A DNA stretch of 64,000 nt, from NCBI GenBank assembly GCA_037442205.1, contig JBBIQS010000048.1:1-64000 (forward strand), read 5' to 3'. The stretch comes from JBBIQS01 sp037442205. GTDB lineage: Bacteria > Myxococcota > Myxococcia > Myxococcales > UBA5297. Below the pieces are notes generated by a model. That model saw only the letters and a list, made by a program, of their open reading frames with translations, did not search any database and was not told where the DNA came from. Below, piece by piece: positions 15,013 through 22,780 of the stretch; position 1 is the first letter of the stretch, and each line of letters begins with the position of its first letter. The position numbers were made by a program, and so were the translations under genes.

Positions 15013-17325
15013 ATGCGCTTCTTGAACCGCAATAGCCTGATGGCGCTCGCCCTGGTCGCGACCGGCGCCTGCACCATCGAAGGAAGCACCTCCACCGGTT
15101 CCACCAAGGACCCGTACCAGCCCCCGGAGTCGCCGGCGCCTTACATCCCGACGCTGCCGCCGGCCGGGGATCGCAAGGTGGTGATCCTTCACACCAACGA
15201 CGAGCACTCGCACCTGTTCGGCTACGGGCCGGTCAACGAATACCCGTTCCTGCCGGCCAACGACGGCTCCGTCAATCCCACGGCGATGGTCGGCAAGGTT
15301 GGCCAGGATCAGCAGACGGTGGGCGGCATTGCCCGCCGCCAGTACCTGATCAACAAGGCCCGCGCCGAGAGCACCGACCCGGTGCTGCTCTTGTCGGCCG
15401 GCGACTCGACCATGGGGACCGTCTTCCACATGGCCGAGAACAAGGCCGCCCCCGACTTCCTGGCCATGGCGCTGCTCGGCTACGACTTCATGACGCTGGG
15501 CAACCACGAGTTCGACTTCGGGCCGGACTTCCTGGCGCAGGGGCTGGGCACCGTCGACCAGATGCTCTTCGGCGGCGGAGTGCCGGTGCTGGCGAGCAAC
15601 ATCCACTTCGACGACGTGACTTCGCAGAGCGGGGGAGCGCTGCTCAAGGGCATGTACGGGGCCGGCAACAGCGGTTCTCCGATCATGCCCTGGGCCACCA
15701 AGACCCTGGCCAACGGGCTCAAGGTCGGCTTCTTCGGGCTGATGGGCTACGAGGCGGCGATGGTCTCGGCCGGCAAGGGGCCGATCAGCTTCTCAGTGCC
15801 GACCAATGGCCCGGCCTGCAGCGCGACCACCGCCTGTGGCGCGGGCGAGGGCTCCTGCGTGCGCGGCCACTGCGTCAAGCCGCTCGACGCCCAGGGCCAC
15901 GTCCTGGCGATGGCCGCCGAGGCCCAGGCGGTGGTGGACGTGCTGCGCAACGAGCAGAAGGTCGACCTGGTGATCGCGCTGACCCACCTCGGCAGCGTCG
16001 AGGACGGCGCCTCGGCGGCGAACCCGGGATTGGCGCAGCTGGTCAGCGGCATCGACGTGATCATCGGCGGCCACTCGCACCAGGAGATCGCGCCGGTGGA
16101 GCTGAGCGCCAAGGGCGGCGGCAAGACCATCATGACCCAGGCCGGCAACTACGGGCGGCTGCTGGGCAAGCTGGTGATCTCGGTCTCGCCGAAGGGCGTG
16201 GTCAGCCTGGTCGCTCCTGAGAGCGAGATGAAGGCCGTGGACTACCACCTCGACTCGCAGATCGTGAGCAGCGGCCTGGAGCAGGCGGTGAAGCTGACCG
16301 CGGTGGCGCTGGGGCCGGTCATCGGCGGGATCAACGACCTGCTGTTCCCGCTTCTCCAAGTTCGGGTGCTCGACCCGGTGGTGCACAGCGGCCACGACAT
16401 CATCGGCGACGTTCCGTTCAAGGACACCAACCTCATCAATCTGGTGACCGACGCCAACCGGTGGGCGGTCGGCGGCGGCGCTTGCCTTGCTTCCAAGGGA
16501 GTGCCGGTGGTGGCGGTGCAGGCCAACGGCGTCATTCGCGACACGCTGCGCTTCGGCACCTCGGCTCACGGCGGAATGGCCACCGTCGCCGACATCTTCG
16601 GGGTCGTGCCGCTGGGCGCCAGCCCCTACGCGGCGGCGAGCGCCCAGGCGCCCGGCTTCCCGATGGTGCAGTTCTACATGCGCCCGGTGGACGTCTTCGT
16701 GGCAGCCAACATCGGCGTGACCCAGGGACTGCAGAGCGACTCGTTCTTCCTGTCGTACGCTGGCATGCGCGTCAGCTACGACGCGACGCTCGCGCCGTTC
16801 GACCAGGCGACCTTCAATCCGACGGGCACCGAGTCCTACGGGCGGATCACCAAGATGGAGCTGGACATGGGCGGCACCTACGTCCAGGTCTACAGCTACG
16901 ACAAGAACGCCAATCCCCAGGTGCCGTGGGCGGCGCGCTGGGCCCAGAGCCTGAATCCGCTGACTGGAAAGATCTCCATCGTCAGCAACCTCTACCTGGC
17001 CGGCTTCCTGGCGGCCTACGGCTTCAGCCCGCGGGATGAAACCCTGACGCCGGTGACAGTCCGCGAGACCGTGCTCTGCCAGGTTCCGAGTGTCACGATG
17101 CCGGACTGCACGTCAAATCCGCAGGTTCCCTCGATCGCTCACTGCGCCACGCTGCCGGGGGCGGCTACCAGCCCCTGGCCGTACTTGGAGGTCAAGGAAT
17201 GGGCGGCGCTTCTCAAGTTCCTGACTGCGCCGGCCATCGTCGGCGGGCTGGAAAGCAACATCCCCACCGATCGCTACTCAGGCAGCGAACCGCTGAATCC
17301 GCGAGTGGTGAAGGTGACGCCGTAG
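15013..17325 (+). CDS. 5'-nucleotidase / metallophosphoesterase-family lipoprotein
   Basis: A 770-aa exported enzyme of the UshA/5'-nucleotidase family, which hydrolyses nucleotides or other phosphoesters with two metal ions. Lipobox ATGAC (Cys about 20) follows the signal peptide. The N-terminal calcineurin-like domain shows HTNDEHSH (from residue 60), LSAGDSTMG, GNHEFDFG (from 163), IALTHLG and GGHSHQ, all metal-site motifs of the family. The C-terminal 5_nucleotid_C domain contains VVAVQANGVIRDTL and the aromatic substrate-stacking region. An AGGAGAGAGA ribosome site precedes the ATG. It is the third gene of the lipase-FadL operon. Its substrate could be nucleotides or a lipid-derived phosphoester; this is open. 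Confidence 0.85.
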   Translation: MRFLNRNSLMALALVATGACTIEGSTSTGSTKDPYQPPESPAPYIPTLPPAGDRKVVILHTNDEHSHLFGYGPVNEYPFLPANDGSVNPTAMVGKVGQDQQTVGGIARRQYLINKARAESTDPVLLLSAGDSTMGTVFHMAENKAAPDFLAMALLGYDFMTLGNHEFDFGPDFLAQGLGTVDQMLFGGGVPVLASNIHFDDVTSQSGGALLKGMYGAGNSGSPIMPWATKTLANGLKVGFFGLMGYEAAMVSAGKGPISFSVPTNGPACSATTACGAGEGSCVRGHCVKPLDAQGHVLAMAAEAQAVVDVLRNEQKVDLVIALTHLGSVEDGASAANPGLAQLVSGIDVIIGGHSHQEIAPVELSAKGGGKTIMTQAGNYGRLLGKLVISVSPKGVVSLVAPESEMKAVDYHLDSQIVSSGLEQAVKLTAVALGPVIGGINDLLFPLLQVRVLDPVVHSGHDIIGDVPFKDTNLINLVTDANRWAVGGGACLASKGVPVVAVQANGVIRDTLRFGTSAHGGMATVADIFGVVPLGASPYAAASAQAPGFPMVQFYMRPVDVFVAANIGVTQGLQSDSFFLSYAGMRVSYDATLAPFDQATFNPTGTESYGRITKMELDMGGTYVQVYSYDKNANPQVPWAARWAQSLNPLTGKISIVSNLYLAGFLAAYGFSPRDETLTPVTVRETVLCQVPSVTMPDCTSNPQVPSIAHCATLPGAATSPWPYLEVKEWAALLKFLTAPAIVGGLESNIPTDRYSGSEPLNPRVVKVTP

Positions 17326-17347
17326 CCTAGCTGGGCCTCTGGCTCGG

Positions 17348-17387
17348 GCGGGCGCCGCTCTCCTCGCACGAGGAGGCCGGCGCCCGC
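17348..17387 (+). terminator. Terminator-like hairpin after the nucleotidase gene
   Basis: A 10-bp outer stem (17348-17357 with 17378-17387) encloses a second 7-bp stem (17360-17366 with 17369-17375). No T-run follows. It begins 23 bases after the stop at 17325 and ends the operon. Confidence 0.5.
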
Positions 17388-17459
17388 TGTCGTGTTGGCT
17401 CCCAAAGCGTCCTCTTCGCGAGATCGTTTGAGGCCGGACGGAATTCTGTCCCCCGTCCC

Positions 17460-17489
17460 TTGACCGCTCTGGAGAGCGCCCTCTACGCT
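17460..17489 (+). promoter_or_regulatory. Candidate promoter of the C25 lipoprotein/recX unit
   Basis: TTGACC (17460-17465), an 18-base spacer and TACGCT (17484-17489), with the start codon at 17520 about 25 bases past the predicted transcription start. The TTG at 17460 is therefore a promoter box, not a start codon. Confidence 0.45.
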
Positions 17490-17519
17490 GCCTCTTCAAG
17501 TCCGATACACGGAGATCCC

Positions 17520-19196
17520 ATGCGCCTTGTCCCGCTCGTCGCCGTCGCGAGCCTTGCCGCCCTCGCTTCCTGTTCGCCCTCCTCCAACTCGACCGAGGGC
17601 GCGGACGCCGGTGGGACCGAAACTGGCACCGACTCGGGGACCGGGCAGGGTACCGACGCCGGCCACAGCGACGCCTCGGTCTCCCAGGACGCCTCCACTC
17701 CTCTCGACGCGGGCTGCACGCCCCCGACCTTCGACAAACCGGTCACCGGCGAGCCGATCCAGGCGGTGATCATCACCAATAACGCCTTGGCTCCTGTCTT
17801 CCGCCGGCTGGCGGCGCTCCACACCGTGACCGGGCTGGCCACCGACGTCGCTACCGTCGAGCAGATCTGCGCCGGCGGGAAGTGCTCCTCCACCGACACC
17901 ACCAAGGACACCCCCAAGGCCATCAAGGACTACCTCAAGTCCCGCAGCCAGCTGAGGTTCGCGGTGATCGGCGGCGGCATCGACGTGGTCCCGTCGCGGC
18001 AGGTCCACGACAGCTACACCAACACCGCAGCCCAGGTGGCCTTCGACGCCAACTTCGTCACTGACGACTACTACTCCGACTTCTCCGAGTGGGACACCAA
18101 CGGCGACGGGATCTATGCCCAGGACGGAACCGACACCCCAGGGTACGGGGCGGACATCGCGGTGTCGCGAATCCCGGTGCACACCACCGCCGAGGCCGAG
18201 GACTACCTGGCCAAGGTGGTCAAGCACATGACCGCCTTCAACCCCAACGTCGTCGACCGGGCGCTGGCGATCTCCAACATCTCCACCAACTTCAATGCCA
18301 GCTTCACCACGGTGAAGGTCGACGCGGCCTGGTACCTGGAGCAGAGCGGCCGCACGCTGTCGCTGCTGCCGGCGGGGACGACGGTCACCAAGCTCTACGC
18401 CACGCGGCTGCAGCCCGACCAGACCGCCGGCACCTACAGCGCCGCCAACGAGCTGCAGGCGCTCAACGACGGGCAGAACATCGTGGTCCACTCCGGCCAC
18501 GCCGGCACCGACGTGGTGACCGTGGAGATCGACGGCACCGAGGCCTTCTGGGGCACGGACGCCTACGCCATGACCAACAGCGACCGGCCGATCTTCCTTT
18601 CCTGCGGCTGCCAGGCCGGCGACTTCAGCGCCGCCTACAACGCCGGCGAGCAGCTGGTGCTGGCACCCGCGGGCGGGGCCGTGGCCTACCTGGGCAACGT
18701 GCCGGTGGGGCTCGGCCTCGCCGGCGGCATGCAGATGATCGACGAGTTGCTGCGCTACGTGGGGGCCAACGGCGACGGGACCATCCTCGGCGACGCCTCG
18801 GTCCATGCCCACCGCAACCTGCCGCTCAACGACCGGTTCACGGTCCCCTACGTGAACATCAGCATTCCCGTGGTGGACAAGGACAGCTGGGAGTGGACGC
18901 AGAAGGGCGCCACGCTGCTGGGCGACGAGCTGATTCCGGTGTGGACCGCCACGCGCACCTGGGCGCCGATCATCTCCGCCTCCAAGGCCGCGGTCTGCCA
19001 GGGAGCGAAGATCACCGTCACTCTCTCCGCGGCATCGACCGGCACCCTGCGACTCAAGACCGACTCCGGCGTCTACCGGTTCGACCTGAACAACCAGACC
19101 AGCGTCACCGCGACCTTGAAGGAGAACCCCTCCTCGATCTCGGTCGGGTTCTCGTCGTCGGCGAACTACTTCGGCTTCGCCGAGCTTTCGCTGTGA
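17520..19196 (+). CDS. Gingipain-type (C25) cysteine peptidase lipoprotein
   Basis: A 558-aa lipoprotein: GGAGA precedes the ATG at 17520, the signal ends in lipobox LASC, and a Ser/Thr/Gly/Asp-rich tether of ~60 residues follows. The folded part has the C25 pattern. An alpha/beta segment (FAVIGGGIDVVPSRQV, YYSDF.., DIAVSRIPV) leads to the catalytic His in VHSGHAGTD and the catalytic Cys in SCGCQAGDF, corresponding to GHG and CVNGDF in gingipains. The C-terminal ~100 residues are an Ig-like beta domain ending in FGFAELSL. Unlike gingipains it lacks a long inhibitory propeptide and a type IX sorting tail; it is tethered by lipid instead. Its stop overlaps the recX start as GTGA. Substrate unknown. 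Confidence 0.78.
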   Translation: MRLVPLVAVASLAALASCSPSSNSTEGADAGGTETGTDSGTGQGTDAGHSDASVSQDASTPLDAGCTPPTFDKPVTGEPIQAVIITNNALAPVFRRLAALHTVTGLATDVATVEQICAGGKCSSTDTTKDTPKAIKDYLKSRSQLRFAVIGGGIDVVPSRQVHDSYTNTAAQVAFDANFVTDDYYSDFSEWDTNGDGIYAQDGTDTPGYGADIAVSRIPVHTTAEAEDYLAKVVKHMTAFNPNVVDRALAISNISTNFNASFTTVKVDAAWYLEQSGRTLSLLPAGTTVTKLYATRLQPDQTAGTYSAANELQALNDGQNIVVHSGHAGTDVVTVEIDGTEAFWGTDAYAMTNSDRPIFLSCGCQAGDFSAAYNAGEQLVLAPAGGAVAYLGNVPVGLGLAGGMQMIDELLRYVGANGDGTILGDASVHAHRNLPLNDRFTVPYVNISIPVVDKDSWEWTQKGATLLGDELIPVWTATRTWAPIISASKAAVCQGAKITVTLSAASTGTLRLKTDSGVYRFDLNNQTSVTATLKENPSSISVGFSSSANYFGFAELSL

Positions 19197-19675
19197 CCGC
19201 CGGCCGCCGCCGCGCCCCGCCGCCCACTCCCATGGGTCGGGCGCTGCGGTGGCTCTCCATCCGCGATCGCTCCGAGGCGGAGCTGCGGCGCAAGCTGCGC
19301 GAGGCCGAGGTCGCGCCCGAGCAGATCGACGCCACGCTCGAGCGGCTGCGCAGCCTGGGCTACCTCGACGACGAGCGCTTCGCCCGCTCACGCGCCCGAG
19401 CGCTCTTGGGCCGGGGCAGGCACGGACCGCGGGCGGTCTCGAGCAAGCTCGCGCAGGCCGGGCTGGCGCGCGACTCGGTGGCCCAGGCGGTCTCGGAGGC
19501 GATGGCCAGCTGCGACGAGCTGGCCATGGCCCGGGGGGTAATCGACCGCAAGTATCCTCAGGCGCCCGGAAATCCGGACGCCAGGGTCCGGGCGAAGGCC
19601 ATGCGCTTCCTGCTGGGCCGGGGCTTCAATGCCTCGGTGGCCCGGCAGGCGGTCCGCTCGCCGAAGGATTCCTGA
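19193..19675 (+). CDS. recX: Regulatory protein RecX
   Basis: RecX binds RecA filaments and limits RecA activity in recombination and SOS. The protein is 160 aa if it starts at the GTG at 19193, which overlaps the preceding stop (GTGA), or 147 aa from the ATG at 19232. The family's three-helix repeats are clear: ALRWLSIRDRSEAELRRKL, LRSLGYLDDERFARSRAR, RGRHGPRAVSSKLAQAGL and a last repeat with AKAMRFLLGRGF. Such length is normal. recX often follows recA; here it instead follows a surface peptidase gene, with no recA visible. A YdcF-like gene follows after 19 bases. Confidence 0.85.
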   Translation: MTAGRRRAPPPTPMGRALRWLSIRDRSEAELRRKLREAEVAPEQIDATLERLRSLGYLDDERFARSRARALLGRGRHGPRAVSSKLAQAGLARDSVAQAVSEAMASCDELAMARGVIDRKYPQAPGNPDARVRAKAMRFLLGRGFNASVARQAVRSPKDS

Positions 19676-19694
19676 GTCGAGGCTGGGGCTGGGG

Positions 19695-20321
19695 ATGGCG
19701 CGCACTCACGCGATCCTGCGCTGGCTGGCGCGCTTGGCCCTGGTGGCGGCGTGCGGATGCACCTTCGGAGCGTTCGGGATCGCCTTCTGGATCGATCGCT
19801 TTGGCCGGCGTGAGCGCCGGGGGAAGGTCGATGCCCTGGTCGTGCTGGGCGCGCGCATCGGCTCGAAGGGCGCCTCTCCAGCCCTGCGCGCTCGGGTCGA
19901 GCGGGCGGTGGCGCTCTACGGAGAAGGGCTGGCGCCGCGGATCATCTTCTCCGGCGGGCTCGGCGAATACCCGCCCGCCGAATCCACAGCGGCTCGGGCG
20001 ATTGCCGAGCAGCTCGGGGTTCCGTTGGAGGCCTGCGTCGAGGAGCCGCGCAGCCGCAGCACCGCCGAAAACGCCCGGGAAGTGGCGGCGCTGATGAGGC
20101 GGCGCGGCTGGCGGCGGGCGCTGGTGGTCTCCGACGGCTTCCACCTGCTGCGCGCCCGGCAGCTCTTCCGCGGCGAGGGGATGGAGGTGCTGTGCGCGCC
20201 CTCGCGGCTGGAGGGCCGGGACTTCGGGCTCTGGCAGCGGCTCTACTGGACCTCGCGCGAGGCGCTGGCCCTCCTGCTGCGCCCACGCCTGCTCCTCTGC
20301 CGAGCCCCCAGGAGCGACTGA
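19695..20321 (+). CDS. YdcF/SanA-like DUF218 membrane protein
   Basis: A 208-aa protein with one N-terminal membrane anchor (residues ~9-33) and a DUF218 domain. The domain shows DALVVLGARI, IIFSGGLGEYPPAESTAARAIAEQLGVP, EEPRSRSTAENAREVAALM and ALVVSDGFHLLRARQLF. These match the ElyC/SanA/YdcF family motifs VVLG, SGG, E.S.ST.EN and VT...H..RA. Members act in cell-envelope or lipid-carrier metabolism, but the reaction is not generally established. The ATG at 19695 lies 19 bases after recX and 45 bases before the DTW gene on the same strand, so co-transcription is likely. Confidence 0.82.
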   Translation: MARTHAILRWLARLALVAACGCTFGAFGIAFWIDRFGRRERRGKVDALVVLGARIGSKGASPALRARVERAVALYGEGLAPRIIFSGGLGEYPPAESTAARAIAEQLGVPLEACVEEPRSRSTAENAREVAALMRRRGWRRALVVSDGFHLLRARQLFRGEGMEVLCAPSRLEGRDFGLWQRLYWTSREALALLLRPRLLLCRAPRSD

Positions 20322-20365
20322 CTTCTTCTGCACAGTCGCGCCGAGCAGGGTAGTCTCTCGCCCGC

Positions 20366-20962
20366 ATGCGAAAGCGACCACCCTGGGACCTCACCGGCCA
20401 TTGCCTGCGCTGCTACATGCGCGCCGAGCTGTGCGTCTGCCCGATCATTCCGCGCATCGCGACCCGCACCCAGTACCTCATCCTGCGCCACCGGCTCGAG
20501 GGCACCCGCACCTCCAACACCGGGCGGCTGGCTCACCTGGCGCTGCCCAACTCCCAGCTCATCGACTACGGCGGCGGCGAGCCCTTCGACGGCGAGCAGC
20601 TGGCGGAGAGCGGCACCTGGCTGCTCTACATGGACGGCAGCCCCGCGCCGCAGAGCGATCCTCCCAAGCGCCTGGTGATCCTCGACGGCACCTGGCGGCA
20701 GGCGCGCCGGATGTTCACCCGCATTCCGCAGCTGTGGCGGATGCCGCGGCTGACCCTGCCGGCCCCGGTCTCCCCGGTGGCGCGGCTGCGGCAGCCGACG
20801 CACGCCGAGGGCATGTCCACGCTGGAGGCCATCGCCGGAGCGGTGGGCATGCTGGAGGGCGCGGAGAACGGCCAGAAGCTGCTTGCGCTGCACGCGGAAG
20901 CGGTCCGGCGCGGGCTGTCGTTGCGCTTCGGGCCGGGAGCGGTGGCCGGGCTCGAGGGGTGA
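20366..20962 (+). CDS. DTW-domain protein, probable tRNA-uridine aminocarboxypropyltransferase
   Basis: A 198-aa cytoplasmic protein. The DTW motif is in ILDGTWRQARRM (about residues 110-121), and an N-terminal cysteine cluster CLRC..ELCVC (residues ~13-25) can bind zinc. The RHRLEGTRTSNTGRLAHLAL segment is typical of the TapT/YfiP (Tuaa) family, related to Tsr3 and SPOUT-like folds, which transfer the 3-amino-3-carboxypropyl group of S-adenosylmethionine to uridine in tRNA. C-terminal LRQPTHAEGMSTLEAIAGAV is also conserved in the family. A bidirectional hairpin follows immediately after the stop. Assignment to the DTW family is firm; the exact tRNA position is inferred. Confidence 0.85.
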   Translation: MRKRPPWDLTGHCLRCYMRAELCVCPIIPRIATRTQYLILRHRLEGTRTSNTGRLAHLALPNSQLIDYGGGEPFDGEQLAESGTWLLYMDGSPAPQSDPPKRLVILDGTWRQARRMFTRIPQLWRMPRLTLPAPVSPVARLRQPTHAEGMSTLEAIAGAVGMLEGAENGQKLLALHAEAVRRGLSLRFGPGAVAGLEG

Positions 20963-20970
20963 GCGGCGCG

Positions 20971-20993
20971 CCTCCGCTCGAGGCGAGCGGAGG
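20971..20993. terminator. Bidirectional hairpin between convergent DTW and prfC genes
   Basis: A perfect 10-bp stem, 20971-20980 (CCTCCGCTCG) with 20984-20993, closes a 3-base AGG loop. It sits between the stops at 20962 and 21020. There is no T-tract on either side. Confidence 0.6.
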
Positions 20994-21019
20994 GGCGAAG
21001 GCCTGAGCTGGCGGGTTCG

Positions 21020-22639
21020 CTACTGGGCCGCGGCCGGGACCTTGGTCATGGGCGCGGTCTCGTGGAAGACGAGCTTGGGGAAGTTCTGCTTGGTCCAGTT
21101 GAGCGCCCACTCGCTGCGGAAGAGCACCACCGGCCTGCCGTCGCGATCCTCGAGGCAGGTCAGGGCGTCGTTGCGCTCCAGGTCGTGCGGGTTGTAGCCC
21201 GGCCCTTCGATCCACCGAGCGCAGGTGAAGGGCATGCTGTCGAGGATGGGCTCGACTCCGTACTCGTGCTCCAGCCGGAACTTGAGGACGTCGAACTGCA
21301 GCTGACCGACCGCGCCGACGATCGGGTCCTTCATCCCCAGGCCCGGGGTGTAGAAGACCTGCACCGCGCCTTCCTGCGCCAGTTGCTCCAGACCCTTCTC
21401 CATCTGCTTGCGGCGCATGGCGTCCTTGATCCGCAGCCGGCCGAAGTACTCCGGTGAGAAGCGCGGGATGCCCAAAAACTCGAACGGCTCGCCCTCGCAC
21501 AGCGTGTCGCCGATGCGGAAGTGGCCCGGGTCGAACAGCCCGATGATGTCCCCGGCGTAGGCCTCCTCGACCTGGGTGCGCTCCTGGGCCATGAACTGCT
21601 GGGGATTGGCCAGCCGCAGCTCCTTGTCCAGACGCACCAGCCTGGCGTTCATCCCCTTGGTGAACCGTCCGGAGCAGACCCGCAGGAAGGCGATCCGGTC
21701 GCGGTGCGACGGGTCCATGTTCGCCTGGATCTTGAACACGAACCCGGAGAAGCGCGGGAAGTCGGGCTCGACCCGGCCGCTGAGGGTCGTGTAGCCGGAG
21801 GGCGCCGGCGCCAGCTCGAGGAAGTCCTCGAGGAAGGGCTGCACGCCGAAGTTGTTCATCGCGCTGCCGAAGAAGACCGGGCTCAGCTCGCCCTTGAGCA
21901 CGCGCGCGTGGTCGAACGGGTCGCCGGCGATATCGAGCAGCGCCAGGTCCTCGGTCAGCTGCGCGTGGGCCGAGTCTCCGATGATCTCTCTGATCGCCGG
22001 GTCGTCGCCGCCGCGCAGCTGCATCCCCACCTCGCGGGTGCCGTGGTGGCCGCCGGCCTGGAAGAGCATCAGCTGGTTCTTGCGCCGGTCGAAGACCCCG
22101 CGGAAGGTGGAGCCGGAGCCCACCGGCCAGTTGATGGGGCTGGAGCGGATGCCCAGCACCTTCTCGATCTCGTCCAGCAGGTCGATCGGCGAGCGGCTCT
22201 CGCGGTCGAGCTTGTTGACGAAGGTGAAGATCGGGATGCCGCGCTGGCGGCAGACCTTGAACAGCTTGATGGTCTGGGCCTCGACGCCCTTGGCGCCGTC
22301 GATGAGCATCACCGCGGCGTCGGCCGCCGACAGGGTGCGGTAGGTGTCCTCGGAGAAGTCCTGGTGGCCGGGGGTGTCGAGCAGGTTGACGGCGAAGCCG
22401 TTGTACTCGAACTGCAGCACCGAGCTGGTGACCGAGATGCCGCGCTGGCGCTCGAGCTCCATCCAGTCGCTGGTGGCGTACTTGCTCGCCCGGCGGGCCT
22501 TCACCGAGCCGGCCAGGTGGATGGCCCCGCCGTAGAGCAGCAGCTTCTCGGTGAGGGTGGTCTTGCCGGCGTCGGGGTGCGAGATGATCGCAAACGTGCG
22601 GCGGCGCTTGATCTGCGGGAGGAGGTTGGCGTCGGCCAT
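21020..22639 (-). CDS. prfC: Peptide chain release factor 3
   Basis: RF3 is the translational GTPase that recycles RF1/RF2 after peptide release. The 539-aa length is typical (E. coli 529). The GTPase domain is complete: G1 SHPDAGKTTL, switch-region RGISVTSS, G3 DTPGHQDF and G4 NKLD. The RF3-specific N-terminal extension (MADANLLPQIKRRRTFAIISH) and C-terminal domain III (DVLKFRLEHEYGVE, RSEWALNWTKQNFP) are present, which separates it from EF-G and LepA. The ATG at 22639 is unambiguous. It is monocistronic on the minus strand, bounded by a hairpin downstream. Confidence 0.95.
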   Translation of the reverse strand: MADANLLPQIKRRRTFAIISHPDAGKTTLTEKLLLYGGAIHLAGSVKARRASKYATSDWMELERQRGISVTSSVLQFEYNGFAVNLLDTPGHQDFSEDTYRTLSAADAAVMLIDGAKGVEAQTIKLFKVCRQRGIPIFTFVNKLDRESRSPIDLLDEIEKVLGIRSSPINWPVGSGSTFRGVFDRRKNQLMLFQAGGHHGTREVGMQLRGGDDPAIREIIGDSAHAQLTEDLALLDIAGDPFDHARVLKGELSPVFFGSAMNNFGVQPFLEDFLELAPAPSGYTTLSGRVEPDFPRFSGFVFKIQANMDPSHRDRIAFLRVCSGRFTKGMNARLVRLDKELRLANPQQFMAQERTQVEEAYAGDIIGLFDPGHFRIGDTLCEGEPFEFLGIPRFSPEYFGRLRIKDAMRRKQMEKGLEQLAQEGAVQVFYTPGLGMKDPIVGAVGQLQFDVLKFRLEHEYGVEPILDSMPFTCARWIEGPGYNPHDLERNDALTCLEDRDGRPVVLFRSEWALNWTKQNFPKLVFHETAPMTKVPAAAQ

Positions 22640-22780
22640 GAATCGACTTCAATTCCCCGCTCGCCTGCAATAGTCCTGACTCTGGGCGAGGGGCGCGCAC
22701 CCTAGCAGAGGCGGGCCTTGGCCGGCAACGGCTGCTCCGGACAGGCTGGCACTCGTGCGGCCGCGAGGCGAGCGCAGTGG

